Shown: in pieces, positions 47,001 through 55,736 of the stretch
Position numbering within the stretch: the first letter of the stretch is position 1
How the letters are laid out: each line of letters opens with the position of its first letter
Source of the DNA: an uncultured Flavobacteriaceae bacterium
Lineage (GTDB): Bacteria; Bacteroidota; Bacteroidia; Flavobacteriales; Flavobacteriaceae
Assembly (NCBI GenBank): GCA_943789465.1
Contig: CALSUF010000001.1
Span: 1 to 64,000 of the forward strand
Length of the DNA: 64,000 nucleotides
Direction of reading: 5' to 3'
Program-made: the position numbers and the translations under genes
Notes under the pieces: generated by a model
The model's input: the letters and a program-made list of their open reading frames with translations, nothing else
Told to the model about the DNA's origin: nothing
Database searches by the model: none

Positions 47001-47151
47001 AGTGTTTCAATTTAGACCCGGTCGAAATGCATGGAACGGCATATTTAATGACTCCATGTTACCAGCAACCGATTATTGGTTTGTAGTCAACTACACCAAT
47101 AGTGACGGAGTGGAAACTCAGTACAGGTCTCATTTCTCTTTGAGACTATAA
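44008..47151 (+). CDS. Secreted lectin-domain adhesin with tandem repeats and a type IX secretion tail
   Basis: A 1047-residue cell-surface protein. After a signal peptide (to about residue 23, FFGQ) comes a beta-rich region. A C-type lectin-like domain follows at about 150-295 (WIGASDAANEGVWKWMTGPE, SNWNNGEPNNAGNEDYAH, GSWNDLPE). Then four 73-residue repeats run from about 393 to 684, and three further Ig/PKD-like repeats with 'PICxGxxLxLP' and 'GTWSPxxxNTxxxTYTFTP' run to about 880. The C-terminal PKFFTPNGDSYNDTWNIKC...FDRFGKLVF is the CHU_C/type B sorting domain of type IX secretion. The start is a TTG; no ATG occurs in frame before the signal peptide, so the true start is uncertain. Confidence 0.87.
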   Translation: MNSNIKHILCVVLFFNSNYFFGQINDPPTVTAVGDQIYCPQSQQRVVTSFNIVDPDDTFIPAFYIQISSGYVVGQDQLSLIGSHPTIAANWNANQAKLTLTGVSGSSPTYTEIIAAVYDVVFSSTNINVGTKTFSLTAGSANYLASTDHYYDYVPSNLITWTDAKTTAESMNYFGLQGYLATLTTPDEGQIAGELSPGTGWIGASDAANEGVWKWMTGPEVGLTFWNGDVGGSAPTGIYSNWNNGEPNNAGNEDYAHITDLSVTTIPGSWNDLPENTAGQPSNYQAKGFVIEYGGMPGDPSLSISASTTFSPPQILSTSPTVSCENDPANLSATSNTTDVLWYDSQNGGTLLFTGNNYNPILTTNTTFWVLASNNGCTTGTRTAVTATVNSAPTVDTPANVSSCDSYSLPALTIGNYYTASNGTGTPLNGGDIISTSTTLFVYAESGTTPNCFNEHSFDIVINASPAVDTPTNVSVCDNYTLPALTNGNYFTASNGGGTPLNAGDIISASTTLFVYADTATTPNCSNEHSFDITINTTPTVDTPTNVSVCDNYTLPALTNGNYFTASNGGGTPLNTGDIISASTTLFVYADTATTPNCSNEHSFDITINTTPTVNTPADISVCDSYTLPALTNGSYFTASNGGGTPLNAGDVISTSTTLFVYAETATTPNCTDEHSFDVTINITSNATFTQISPICEGDSLTLPTTSIEGFTGTWSPVFDNTVSGTYTFTPDANQCAIGTPMSVTVNPVFSPTFTQVDTICVGDVLLNLPTVSNNGFSGTWSPAINNTATTEYTFTPTPISGICFEETKMTIAVLTQTIPLFTQIDPICIGSVLTPLPITSNEGITGNWSPAVNNFATTTYTFTPNPLQCADTTTMTIVVNPISILTITATNISEDFEANQIISVSATGGSGTYEYQLDSGSWQSSPIFEYVIGCQEHTVAVRDALGCSTLTEARIMIMEFPKFFTPNGDSYNDTWNIKCLRDDPSALISIFDRFGKLVFQFRPGRNAWNGIFNDSMLPATDYWFVVNYTNSDGVETQYRSHFSLRL
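45184..46059 (+). repeat. Four tandem 219-bp repeats inside the adhesin gene
   Basis: Units begin at 45184, 45403, 45622 and 45841, each 219 bases (73 codons), each encoding a Ser/Thr-rich module with two or three Cys and the pattern TPxNVSxCDxYxLPAL. Units 2 and 3 are almost identical at DNA level; units 1 and 4 have diverged. The exact codon period keeps the frame whenever a unit is gained or lost. Confidence 0.93.
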
Positions 47152-47160
47152 ATCGGTTTA

Positions 47161-50100
47161 CTAAAAATACGCTTTCAACTGTACAGTCCCTGTATGAATA
47201 GTCCGACTGGTTTCACTCTTTCTTCCAAAATAATTTAGATTTAAATCTAAAAACTTCGTCAGTTTTTTTTGTGCAATTAGTGACCATGTAAAGTTAGTTC
47301 CAGGTTGTAAACCCTCCATCATTTGGTAAGCAACAGGCGTATTAGCATTTCCAAAAAAATCATTTGAAAAATAATTAAAATCTCCAGTAATCGCTGCCTT
47401 TTGATTTTGAGTAAGAATGAAAGAAACTCCATATTTTTCTTGCTTGAGCTGCTCCAAATCACCAATAGAATTGTCCTTTTTTTGATATTGATAATATACA
47501 TCAAACCGCTTGTTATCATCCAATAGGTATGATAATTTTGGATTCAAGAGCGTTTCGTTGAGTTGATAATTTTTTGAAGCAAAATTTTCGCTTTCGCTTC
47601 TATTTTTATCTAAGTTGGATTGCAAACTGAGCAGCCACTGTTCTTGGATTTTATGTGAAAAATTGATTTGATGACTGAACGTTTCCTGTTCGACATACCC
47701 AAATGAAAGCACATTACGGGAGTTAGATTTTGAATAGCTGTAGGACACTGTATAATATTGTTTGCCTCTATTGTAAAACAATTGATTTCTAAAATTAGAT
47801 TGGAGTGCCAACTGATCTTCCGCAGTTGAATGAAAAGGATTGAGACGAATAGATGAACTGTTATTTTTATCTTTTCGATCGATTAAAAAAGACGTTTGAT
47901 TGTAAAAATGAGACCAAAACCTTTTGGATACTTTTGGCGAATTGGCCCACTGAATTGGATTTAAAGTCAATGATTGACTCAGCTTATTTTGATGGGTTCT
48001 GATGTAAACTTGGTTGGGCAACAACACACGAACATAGGTCGCCTGATCTTGAAATTGAGCTATTTCAAATTCTTCTAACTCTTGAATACCATTCTCATTA
48101 TAGTCAAACCACACAAAACTCCCTTGACCGGGTTCTACCTCAACATAAGTAAAATCTTGTTGTGGTAAACGCCCTGCATTAGTTTCAAAAAGAGTGTTCA
48201 AATGGACTCCATTATTGGCTAACTTTTGACTGTATTGCAAACGTGAGTTAATCGATTTTTGGAGAGGTGTAGAGGTATTTATAGATTTTAAAACGCGGTA
48301 ATTTGCATAAAGACTCAAATTTGTATTTTGAGTTTGAATCCATTTAGAATCCAAATAATAGGTGTCTGATGCGTTTACTTTTACAAGTCGGTTATTTTGT
48401 AGACTGTCGTTCACCCGATGCCTATATCCTAGTTTCACAAATACTTTTGTGGAATCGCCAACAGCCGTAAACACTTCGTAAGCTTGAAACTTCTGACTGA
48501 CGGGATCTAACTGATTTAATTCAACCTCCTTTTTTTCGTTGTGTTCTGTTGAAAATTCAACACCTGACCAGCCTTTCTTATAACTATATTTCAAACGGTT
48601 ATCAGATCTGAAAAAAATAGAGTTCGTGTTTAGCCCGTCAGTTTTCAAAAAACTAGAGTTCGAGTAAATCTGAAAACGCTGTAAATTAAGTTTGGTAAAA
48701 AACACATGACGACTCCCTTCATAATTATCCTTAAAATTTAAATGCTGTAATTGATAATTTAAGTTGCCTTTTTCACGATGTAAAAGCTGGACTCCTCCAA
48801 CAGCAAAAATCTGGTCCCCAAGTTCGGAAGTAATTTGATTTCCTATGGGTGCTTCGATATTCCAATCCCGATTGAATTCTGGATTATATAACCCTTCAAT
48901 ATTTCTAAAATTATTTTGAATATAATCGATGTTGGAGTTTACATCCAAGCTCCAACCTTCAGCTGTTTTAAGTAACTCATGATTTAATGACAGTTGACTC
49001 GCTACCCCTGTATCATTCTCGTCATCAAGAGATGAATATAAATTTAAATCATTATGACTGGCTGCAAATTCAAACTCAATAGCTGTTTTTTTATTTGGCT
49101 TAAAAGCTCCATTAACAACAGCTACTTGTAATTTCACAGGTGCTACGAGTTGTACAATCGGTTCATAATCTCCTTGCTTAACCCCTGAAATGGGCGCTAT
49201 ATATTCATAAATATTTGAAATAGCATTGGAACTTGCAACCCTATAATTTCCTTGTTGAGATCCAACTGCCGTAAAATTAACAAGATACAACTCATCGTCA
49301 GGGTTTGTTGAAAATTCGAAAACCTCCACCCCATTATCTGTACTTTTTTTATATAAAATTCGGTTTTCGTTATATGCTTCTAGTGTTGCCGAAGGAGCCG
49401 CCATAAGTGTTTGGTCATCTCCAGCATTCGACAAAATGGCCACTTGTTCCGAATTAAGGGCTTGTTGAAGTGGTTGATTTTTCAGATCATTTTCATGGTA
49501 AACAGATACTCCAATCGTCCATTTTTCATTTTTGTAACGACTGCCTGCATAGCCTATAAATCGAGAATAATTACGCTCGCTGTATTGATAATCGACCGTG
49601 ATTCGCATTTCTGAAGTGATGGGATAAGTCGCATTAAAAATTAGTTCTCCTGCATTATAATCAATAATATAATCTTCAGTAGCGCCCCGTTTTAAAGGGA
49701 TTCCATTTACATATACCGTTTCACTCCCAGAAACAACTAAAACATACAACTCATTATTAGGCCCTTTTAGCTTATAGGGACCTTGATTGCCTTCTTGCCC
49801 TACAAATTGGCTAGTAGAAAATTGACCGCGAACTAAGGCTCCAGCTGCAAAAGCAGTAAACTCAGAATCTTCATTTTTAAAATTAGTAGTCAATGAAAGT
49901 CCTTGAACACGTTTAGAAAATTTGGAAAAATACGATTGTGAATCTTCTAAATCAATATCTCCAGCTCGGATCCCCCAGCGGTCACTAAAAACTTCTATAA
50001 AAACTTGATCAAACTCATCCAAACGTTGTGAATATCCACTTTCTTGTAAAGGAATATTTGAATCTTGAATGGACGCTCGTAAGGTTACTTTGTCATTTAA

Positions 50101-50646
50101 CTTACCGCTAATTTGTAAATCAAGTTCACTATTTAATACCGAATTTTGATTATTCCCTATTGTGACTCCTCTAGAGATACTTCCAGAAGACACCAAACCA
50201 TCAAATGGCACTACAACTCGTTTTGAGCTAGGTTGAGATAACTTATATAACTTTTCAAGATTTCCTGTGCTATTGACAATGATGCGCTCATCTAACTCCT
50301 GATATGTTTTGGTGATGAATCTAGGATAATTTAAATAAGTTACTTTAACGGAATCCGTATCAACAGTCGCATTAAATGTAAGCAATGCATTTTCAAAATC
50401 TATAGTATAGGATGAGGTGGGGATTGACTCATTTTTTAAATTTGAGACAAAAAATTTAGAGGGATTGATGCTCACACTATCAATTTGAATCGAATCTATC
50501 ACTGCTAATTTTTTTACCCTAAACAAAGATGACACCTCTTGAGACCAGGAATGTGTAAAGGATATAAAGATTAAAAAGTTAAAACAGTACTTCATCATGA
50601 CTCTTAAACTAAAAACAACCCAAAATATTTTGTTGATAGTTTTCAT
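47161..50646 (-). CDS. Large outer-membrane beta-barrel-like protein of unknown function
   Basis: An 1161-residue protein with a signal peptide; an alternative start at base 50598 or 50595 (MKYCFNFLIFISFTHSWSQ) gives a more typical signal. The first 350 residues contain a repeated pattern of extracellular-protein type (LVSSGSISRGVTIGNNQNSV, GSETVYVNGIPLKRGATEDYIIDYNAGELIF). The remaining 800 residues are rich in alternating aromatic and polar strands (YSYSKSNSRNVLSFGYVEQ and similar) and end in a hydrophobic strand VQLKAYF. This is the look of a 20-plus-strand outer-membrane barrel. It has no plug or TonB box that I can see. It faces the adhesin gene tail to tail. Confidence 0.7.
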   Translation of the reverse strand: MKTINKIFWVVFSLRVMMKYCFNFLIFISFTHSWSQEVSSLFRVKKLAVIDSIQIDSVSINPSKFFVSNLKNESIPTSSYTIDFENALLTFNATVDTDSVKVTYLNYPRFITKTYQELDERIIVNSTGNLEKLYKLSQPSSKRVVVPFDGLVSSGSISRGVTIGNNQNSVLNSELDLQISGKLNDKVTLRASIQDSNIPLQESGYSQRLDEFDQVFIEVFSDRWGIRAGDIDLEDSQSYFSKFSKRVQGLSLTTNFKNEDSEFTAFAAGALVRGQFSTSQFVGQEGNQGPYKLKGPNNELYVLVVSGSETVYVNGIPLKRGATEDYIIDYNAGELIFNATYPITSEMRITVDYQYSERNYSRFIGYAGSRYKNEKWTIGVSVYHENDLKNQPLQQALNSEQVAILSNAGDDQTLMAAPSATLEAYNENRILYKKSTDNGVEVFEFSTNPDDELYLVNFTAVGSQQGNYRVASSNAISNIYEYIAPISGVKQGDYEPIVQLVAPVKLQVAVVNGAFKPNKKTAIEFEFAASHNDLNLYSSLDDENDTGVASQLSLNHELLKTAEGWSLDVNSNIDYIQNNFRNIEGLYNPEFNRDWNIEAPIGNQITSELGDQIFAVGGVQLLHREKGNLNYQLQHLNFKDNYEGSRHVFFTKLNLQRFQIYSNSSFLKTDGLNTNSIFFRSDNRLKYSYKKGWSGVEFSTEHNEKKEVELNQLDPVSQKFQAYEVFTAVGDSTKVFVKLGYRHRVNDSLQNNRLVKVNASDTYYLDSKWIQTQNTNLSLYANYRVLKSINTSTPLQKSINSRLQYSQKLANNGVHLNTLFETNAGRLPQQDFTYVEVEPGQGSFVWFDYNENGIQELEEFEIAQFQDQATYVRVLLPNQVYIRTHQNKLSQSLTLNPIQWANSPKVSKRFWSHFYNQTSFLIDRKDKNNSSSIRLNPFHSTAEDQLALQSNFRNQLFYNRGKQYYTVSYSYSKSNSRNVLSFGYVEQETFSHQINFSHKIQEQWLLSLQSNLDKNRSESENFASKNYQLNETLLNPKLSYLLDDNKRFDVYYQYQKKDNSIGDLEQLKQEKYGVSFILTQNQKAAITGDFNYFSNDFFGNANTPVAYQMMEGLQPGTNFTWSLIAQKKLTKFLDLNLNYFGRKSETSRTIHTGTVQLKAYF

Positions 50647-50717
50647 TAAAACAAGACTAAATATTTAGGGTAAAAGTACTCTATTAATTATTTTAGCTAA
50701 AATTATTATCACAATAG

Positions 50718-51479
50718 ATGAAAATTATTTCTTATAACGTTAACGGAATTCGGGCTGCACTCAAAAAAGGATTTATAGATTGGTTGAAAAGCGCCAACCC
50801 AGACGTGATCTGTTTACAAGAAATAAAAGCGCAAGAAGACCAGCTCGATTTGAGTGTTTTTGAAGCTGCTGGCTATGCCTATAACTATTGGTTCAGTGCT
50901 CAAAAAAAAGGATATAGTGGAGTCGCTATTTTATCTAAAACCAAACCAAACAATGTAGTATTTGGAACTGGAATTGAGTCAATGGATTTTGAAGGACGCA
51001 ACATTCGAGTGGATTTTGACGGTGTTTCAGTGATGAGTCTATACCTTCCATCCGGGACAAACCTAGCCCGATTAGAACACAAGATAGAGTATATGGATTT
51101 GTTTCAAGACTATATAAATACCCTAAAAAAAGAAGTGCCGAATCTTATTATTTGTGGTGATTATAATATTTGTCACGAAGCAATTGACATTCATGATCCC
51201 GTGAGAAATAAGAATGTTTCTGGGTTTTTACCTGAAGAACGTGCTTGGATGACTGAATTTTTAAAAAATGGATTTGTAGATGCATTTCGAGAATTTAATA
51301 CAGAACCTCATAATTATAGTTGGTGGAGTTACCGTGCAAATTCACGTGCCAACAACAAAGGATGGCGTTTGGATTACACATTAATTGCAAAACCCTTACA
51401 AGAAAAATTAAAAAGAGCCGTTATCCTTTCTGAAGCAGTGCACAGTGACCACTGTCCTGTTTTGGTTGAAATACAATAA
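50718..51479 (+). CDS. xth: Exodeoxyribonuclease III / AP endonuclease
   Basis: A 253-residue endonuclease/exonuclease/phosphatase-fold enzyme that cleaves DNA at abasic sites. Motifs: ISYNVNGIRAALKKGF at the N terminus, CLQEIKAQ with the metal-binding Glu, ICGDYNICHEAIDIHDP, GWRLDYTLIAKPL and the C-terminal SDHCPVLVEI with the catalytic Asp-His. Length is normal. It is the first of three plus-strand genes. Confidence 0.95.
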   Translation: MKIISYNVNGIRAALKKGFIDWLKSANPDVICLQEIKAQEDQLDLSVFEAAGYAYNYWFSAQKKGYSGVAILSKTKPNNVVFGTGIESMDFEGRNIRVDFDGVSVMSLYLPSGTNLARLEHKIEYMDLFQDYINTLKKEVPNLIICGDYNICHEAIDIHDPVRNKNVSGFLPEERAWMTEFLKNGFVDAFREFNTEPHNYSWWSYRANSRANNKGWRLDYTLIAKPLQEKLKRAVILSEAVHSDHCPVLVEIQ

Positions 51480-51503
51480 AAATAATTTTTAAATTGACAT
51501 ACA

Positions 51504-52463
51504 ATGATTAAAAGACTTTTAATTCTAACACTTGTTATTTTCACTTCTACCTCTTGTGTATCTTCTAAACTATACAAAGATTTAGAAGGTAAATACACAA
51601 ATCTCAAAAACGATTATGACAACTTAAATGCGGATAGTGATCGTATTTTAAATGACAAAAACACACTTCAAAATCAATTTGAAAAATTACAAAAAGAGTA
51701 TGATGCAACGCTTTTAGAACGCAATCAATTACAACAAGATGTGACTGCGCTCCAGAAAAAATACGATACACTAAATGATTCTTATACCGCTTTGGAACAA
51801 AACAGCTCAAAAGCTATTGCTGACAATGTGCAAAAAAATAGAGAACTTTTAGCTCAGTTAAACGCCAAAGAAATGGCCTTAGTGGCAGAAAATAACCGTC
51901 TTTTAAAATTAGAAGCCGATATGCTAGAGCGCTCACAACGTATTGCAGAATTAGAAGCTTTAATCGCATCGAAAGATCAAGCAATGCGCGATTTGAAAGA
52001 TGCCATTTCAAATGCTCTTACCGCTTTTGAAGGCAAAGGACTGACCGTCGAACAACGTGATGGAAAAGTCTATGTGTCCATGGAGAATAAATTACTTTTC
52101 AAATCCGGTAGTTGGGCTATTGGATCTGAAGGTCGTACTGCAATCGAACAGTTAGGAACCGTTTTAGCGAACAATCCTGATATTGCAGTACTCATTGAAG
52201 GTCATACCGATAACGATCCCTTTTCTAGTGGTGGACAAATTGCTAACAACTGGGATTTATCAACGAAACGTGCTACAGCAATCGTTCAAATTTTAAATGA
52301 AAATGAAATTATCAACCCCGAAAGTTTAACAGCTGCTGGGCGTGGCGAATTTGCTCCAATTGCATCTAATGAAACAGTTGAAGGCAAAGCCAAAAACAGA
52401 CGTATTGAAGTGGTTTTGACACCAAAATTAGATGAAATATCAAAGCTACTAAACAACGACTAA
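51504..52463 (+). CDS. OmpA family lipoprotein with coiled coil
   Basis: A 319-residue lipoprotein: a signal ends at TSTSC (Cys near residue 15). A long coiled coil (about residues 25-165, with LQNQFEKLQKEYDATLLERNQLQQ) spans the periplasm. The C-terminal OmpA peptidoglycan-binding domain includes VLIEGHTDNDPFSSGGQ, NWDLSTKRATAIVQIL and AKNRRIEVVLTP. It probably ties the outer membrane to peptidoglycan. Its stop codon shares a base with the next start (TAATG). Confidence 0.91.
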   Translation: MIKRLLILTLVIFTSTSCVSSKLYKDLEGKYTNLKNDYDNLNADSDRILNDKNTLQNQFEKLQKEYDATLLERNQLQQDVTALQKKYDTLNDSYTALEQNSSKAIADNVQKNRELLAQLNAKEMALVAENNRLLKLEADMLERSQRIAELEALIASKDQAMRDLKDAISNALTAFEGKGLTVEQRDGKVYVSMENKLLFKSGSWAIGSEGRTAIEQLGTVLANNPDIAVLIEGHTDNDPFSSGGQIANNWDLSTKRATAIVQILNENEIINPESLTAAGRGEFAPIASNETVEGKAKNRRIEVVLTPKLDEISKLLNND

Positions 52464-53500
52464 TGAAATACACCAAACTTCCGAGTACAGATATTAAAGT
52501 AAGTAAAATATGCCTCGGGTCTATGACTTGGGGAAATCAAAATACAGAGGCTGAGGGTCATGCTCAAATGGACTATGCCTTAGATCGCGGAGTTAATTTT
52601 ATTGATACTGCTGAATTATATCCTGTACCAGCCACTGCAGAAACTCAAGGTCGAACGAGTAGATTTATTGGGACTTGGCTTAAAAAAAATAACACAAGAG
52701 ACAAGGTTGTTATTGCTAGTAAAATTGCTGGGCCTGGAGACTACACTGCTCATATTAGAACATCGGGCTTTGGTGCCGACTCCATCAAAGAAGCATTAGA
52801 TCTAGAGCTAACACGCTTGCAAACAGATTATATTGATTTGTATCAATTACATTGGCCAGAACGTCAAACCAATACGTTTGGCGTACGCGATTTTAAACCG
52901 AGTCCAAACGACCCATGGGTCGATAATTTTAATGAAGTTTTACACACTTTAAAATCTTTTGTGGATGCGGGTAAAATCAGAGCAATTGGACTCTCGAATG
53001 AAAAAGCTTGGGGTGCAATGCGCTGTGCAGAAGAAATTCGAAAAGACAATTTAGTTCCGATTAGTACCACACAAAACGCTTATTCAATGTTAAATAGAGT
53101 GTTTGAAGGTGATTTGGCAGAAGTGTCCTTGAGAGAAGATATTGGACTTCTAGCCTACTCGCCTTTAGCGTTTGGAGTACTTTCTGGAAAATATATTGAA
53201 GGGACCGCAGCAGACAATGCACGACTGAAGTTATTCCCACGTTTTGCACGCTATAGCAGTGAGCAATCCACTGAAGCCACAAAACAGTATTTACAGCTCG
53301 CAAAAGAGTTAGGCATTAGCCTTACTACACTTTCATTGGCATTTGTGAACCAAAGACCTTTTGTGACCAGTAATATTATTGGGGCAACAAATTTGGAACA
53401 GTTAAAAGAAAATATAGAAAGTATTGATACCGAACTGTCACAGGAAACTTTAGATCGAATCGAAGCAATTCATGCAGTTATCCCAAACCCAGCTCCTTAA
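52463..53500 (+). CDS. Aldo/keto reductase (Tas-like)
   Basis: A 345-residue NADPH-dependent oxidoreductase with a TIM-barrel fold. The catalytic tetrad is recognisable: Asp and Tyr in FIDTAELYPVPA, Lys in VIASKIAGPGDY, and His in YQLHWPERQTN. The cofactor-binding C-terminal FVTSNIIGATNLEQLKENI is present. The long N-terminal pattern LPSTDIKVSKICLGSMTWGNQN resembles Tas. The substrate is unknown. It is translationally coupled to the OmpA gene. Confidence 0.91.
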   Translation: MKYTKLPSTDIKVSKICLGSMTWGNQNTEAEGHAQMDYALDRGVNFIDTAELYPVPATAETQGRTSRFIGTWLKKNNTRDKVVIASKIAGPGDYTAHIRTSGFGADSIKEALDLELTRLQTDYIDLYQLHWPERQTNTFGVRDFKPSPNDPWVDNFNEVLHTLKSFVDAGKIRAIGLSNEKAWGAMRCAEEIRKDNLVPISTTQNAYSMLNRVFEGDLAEVSLREDIGLLAYSPLAFGVLSGKYIEGTAADNARLKLFPRFARYSSEQSTEATKQYLQLAKELGISLTTLSLAFVNQRPFVTSNIIGATNLEQLKENIESIDTELSQETLDRIEAIHAVIPNPAP

Positions 53501-53519
53501 GAAATTTTAAAGATTTTTT

Positions 53520-54560
53520 TTAAGCCTTATTGGCAAGTTGTCCACAAGCGGCATCAATATCTTTACCACGTGAACGACGAACAGTAACCGTAATGTTTTT
53601 AGCTTCCAACATGGAAACATACAAGTCGATTGCGGCTGTACTGGCCTGTTGAAAGACCCCGTCATCAATGGGGTTGTATTCTATAAGGTTGACTTTACTA
53701 GGAGCAAATTGACAAAATTTTATCAGTGCCTCAATATCTGTTTTAGTATCATTGATTCCTTCCCAAACCACATATTCATAAGTGATGATTCGGTTGGTAG
53801 CCGCATACCAATGTTGAAGTGCTTCGCGTAAATCTTTCAAAGGAAAGGTTTCATTAAAAGGCATGATCGAAGTACGAACGCTATCAATGGCTGAATGGAG
53901 TGAAACAGCTAAGTTAAACTTCACCTGATCGTCTGCCATTTTTTTGATCATTTTTGGAACTCCAGATGTAGACACAACAATCCGCTTTGGAGACATTCCT
54001 AATCCTTCTTTAGAAGTAATTTTATCAATCGCTTTGAGGACATTGTTGTAATTCATTAACGGCTCCCCCATTCCCATAAACACAATATTAGAAAGGGGAC
54101 GGTTATGGTATAATTTACTTTGTTTATCTATAGCAACAACCTGGTCATATATTTCATCTGGATTGAGATTCCGCATCCGTTTCAGGCGTGAAGTCGCACA
54201 AAATTTACAGTCAAGACTACAACCAACTTGAGACGACACACATGCCGTAGAGCGTTTGGCAGTTGGAATTAGTACCGATTCTACAATCATTCCATCGTGA
54301 AGTCGTATGCCATTTTTAATGGTTCCATCTGAGCTTCGCTGCATTGAATCTACTTCGATATGATTAATACTAAAATTTTCATCCAACATTTGACGAGTGT
54401 CCTTTGATAAATTAGTCATATCCTCGAAATGATGCGCCCCTTTTTGCCAAAGCCACTCGTAAACCTGAGTGCCTCTAAAAGCTTGATCTCCTTGCGAGGC
54501 AAAAAAGGCTCTTAACTCCTCTTTTGATAATGCGCGTATGTCTTTTTTAGTAGAAGTCAT
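53520..54560 (-). CDS. rlmN: Dual-specificity 23S rRNA/tRNA adenine-C2 methyltransferase RlmN
   Basis: A 346-residue radical SAM methyltransferase for A2503 of 23S rRNA and A37 of tRNA. The Fe-S cysteines lie in CSLDCKFC near residue 115. MGMGEPLMNYNNV is the SAM-contacting GEP motif. A second catalytic Cys region, ACGQLANK, lies near the C terminus. The start at MTSTKKDIRAL is chosen over an upstream TTG. It lies downstream of queA and its terminator. Confidence 0.95.
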   Translation of the reverse strand: MTSTKKDIRALSKEELRAFFASQGDQAFRGTQVYEWLWQKGAHHFEDMTNLSKDTRQMLDENFSINHIEVDSMQRSSDGTIKNGIRLHDGMIVESVLIPTAKRSTACVSSQVGCSLDCKFCATSRLKRMRNLNPDEIYDQVVAIDKQSKLYHNRPLSNIVFMGMGEPLMNYNNVLKAIDKITSKEGLGMSPKRIVVSTSGVPKMIKKMADDQVKFNLAVSLHSAIDSVRTSIMPFNETFPLKDLREALQHWYAATNRIITYEYVVWEGINDTKTDIEALIKFCQFAPSKVNLIEYNPIDDGVFQQASTAAIDLYVSMLEAKNITVTVRRSRGKDIDAACGQLANKA

Positions 54561-54583
54561 ATTGAACAAAACAATTGATACAT

Positions 54584-54609
54584 AAAAAAAGCCTCTTTGA
54601 GGAGGCTTT
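54584..54609 (-). terminator. Intrinsic terminator after queA
   Basis: On the minus strand AAAGCCTC and GAGGCTTT form an 8-bp stem around CTCAAA, and seven T follow. It lies 11 bases past the queA stop and ahead of rlmN. Confidence 0.85.
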
Positions 54610-54619
54610 ATAATTTTGA

Positions 54620-55669
54620 TTAAATAATTAGCATGGCGTCTCCATAGCTATAAAATTTATATTTTTCTTTCACTGCTTCTTCGTATGCTTTCTTTACAAA
54701 GTCATGACCTCCAAAGGCAGCTGTCATCATTAAAAGTGTTGATTTTGGTGTATGAAAATTTGTAATCATACAGTTTGCAATTGAAAAATCGAAAGGTGGA
54801 AAGATAAATTTATTTGTCCATCCAGCAAATTCATTCAAATTTCCTTTAGAAGACACAGAGCTTTCAATAGCACGCATAGCGGTTGTTCCAACAGCACAAA
54901 TACGGCGTTTTTCTACCAATGCTTTATTAATGGTTGTTGCGGTTTGAGTAGGGATAATAATTTCTTCACTGTCCATTTTATGCTTTGACAAATCTTCCAC
55001 TTCAACAGGGTTAAAAGTTCCTAGCCCAACGTGAAGTGTGATTTCCGCAAAGTTAATTCCTTTGATTTCTAAACGTTTTAAAAGATGCTTAGAAAAGTGA
55101 AGCCCTGCGGTTGGTGCTGCAACAGCACCTTCATTTTTAGCGTAAATTGTTTGGTAACGCTCTTCATCTTCTGGCTCAACTTCTCTGTTGATATACTTGG
55201 GCAAAGGCGTTTGACCGAGTTGCGTTAATTTTTTTCTAAACTCTTCATAAGATCCATCATACAGAAAACGAAGTGTACGACCTCTTGAAGTTGTATTGTC
55301 AATAACCTCAGCAACTAAGGTTTCATCTTCTCCAAAATAGAGCTTATTTCCTATTCTAATTTTTCGAGCAGGATCTACTAACACATCCCATAGACGTTGT
55401 TCTGCATTGAGTTCTCTAAGAAGAAAAACTTCTATTCGAGCGCCTGTTTTTTCTTTATTTCCAAACAAACGTGCTGGAAAAACTTTGGTGTCATTGAGAA
55501 TCATGACATCATCTTCATCGAAATAATCAATTAAGTCTTTAAACATTTTATGTTCGATGGTTTGTTCTTTCCTGTTCAAGACCATGAGTCTCGACTCATC
55601 TCTATTTTCGGCAGGATATTCTGCTAATAATTCGTCTGGTAATTCAAAGTTAAAATGCGATAATTTCAT
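54620..55669 (-). CDS. queA: S-adenosylmethionine:tRNA ribosyltransferase-isomerase
   Basis: A 349-residue enzyme making epoxyqueuosine in tRNA from preQ1 and S-adenosylmethionine. It opens with [46 protein letters not shown] and [23 protein letters not shown] are the typical active-site blocks. Length is normal. It lies 67 bases downstream of aroA on the same strand. Confidence 0.96.
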   Translation of the reverse strand: MKLSHFNFELPDELLAEYPAENRDESRLMVLNRKEQTIEHKMFKDLIDYFDEDDVMILNDTKVFPARLFGNKEKTGARIEVFLLRELNAEQRLWDVLVDPARKIRIGNKLYFGEDETLVAEVIDNTTSRGRTLRFLYDGSYEEFRKKLTQLGQTPLPKYINREVEPEDEERYQTIYAKNEGAVAAPTAGLHFSKHLLKRLEIKGINFAEITLHVGLGTFNPVEVEDLSKHKMDSEEIIIPTQTATTINKALVEKRRICAVGTTAMRAIESSVSSKGNLNEFAGWTNKFIFPPFDFSIANCMITNFHTPKSTLLMMTAAFGGHDFVKKAYEEAVKEKYKFYSYGDAMLII

Positions 55670-55736
55670 GCTTGGTTTTTATTGTCAAGCTGCGAATATA
55701 CGATCTCAAAATAGGCGTTGTCAAGTATTTGAACCT

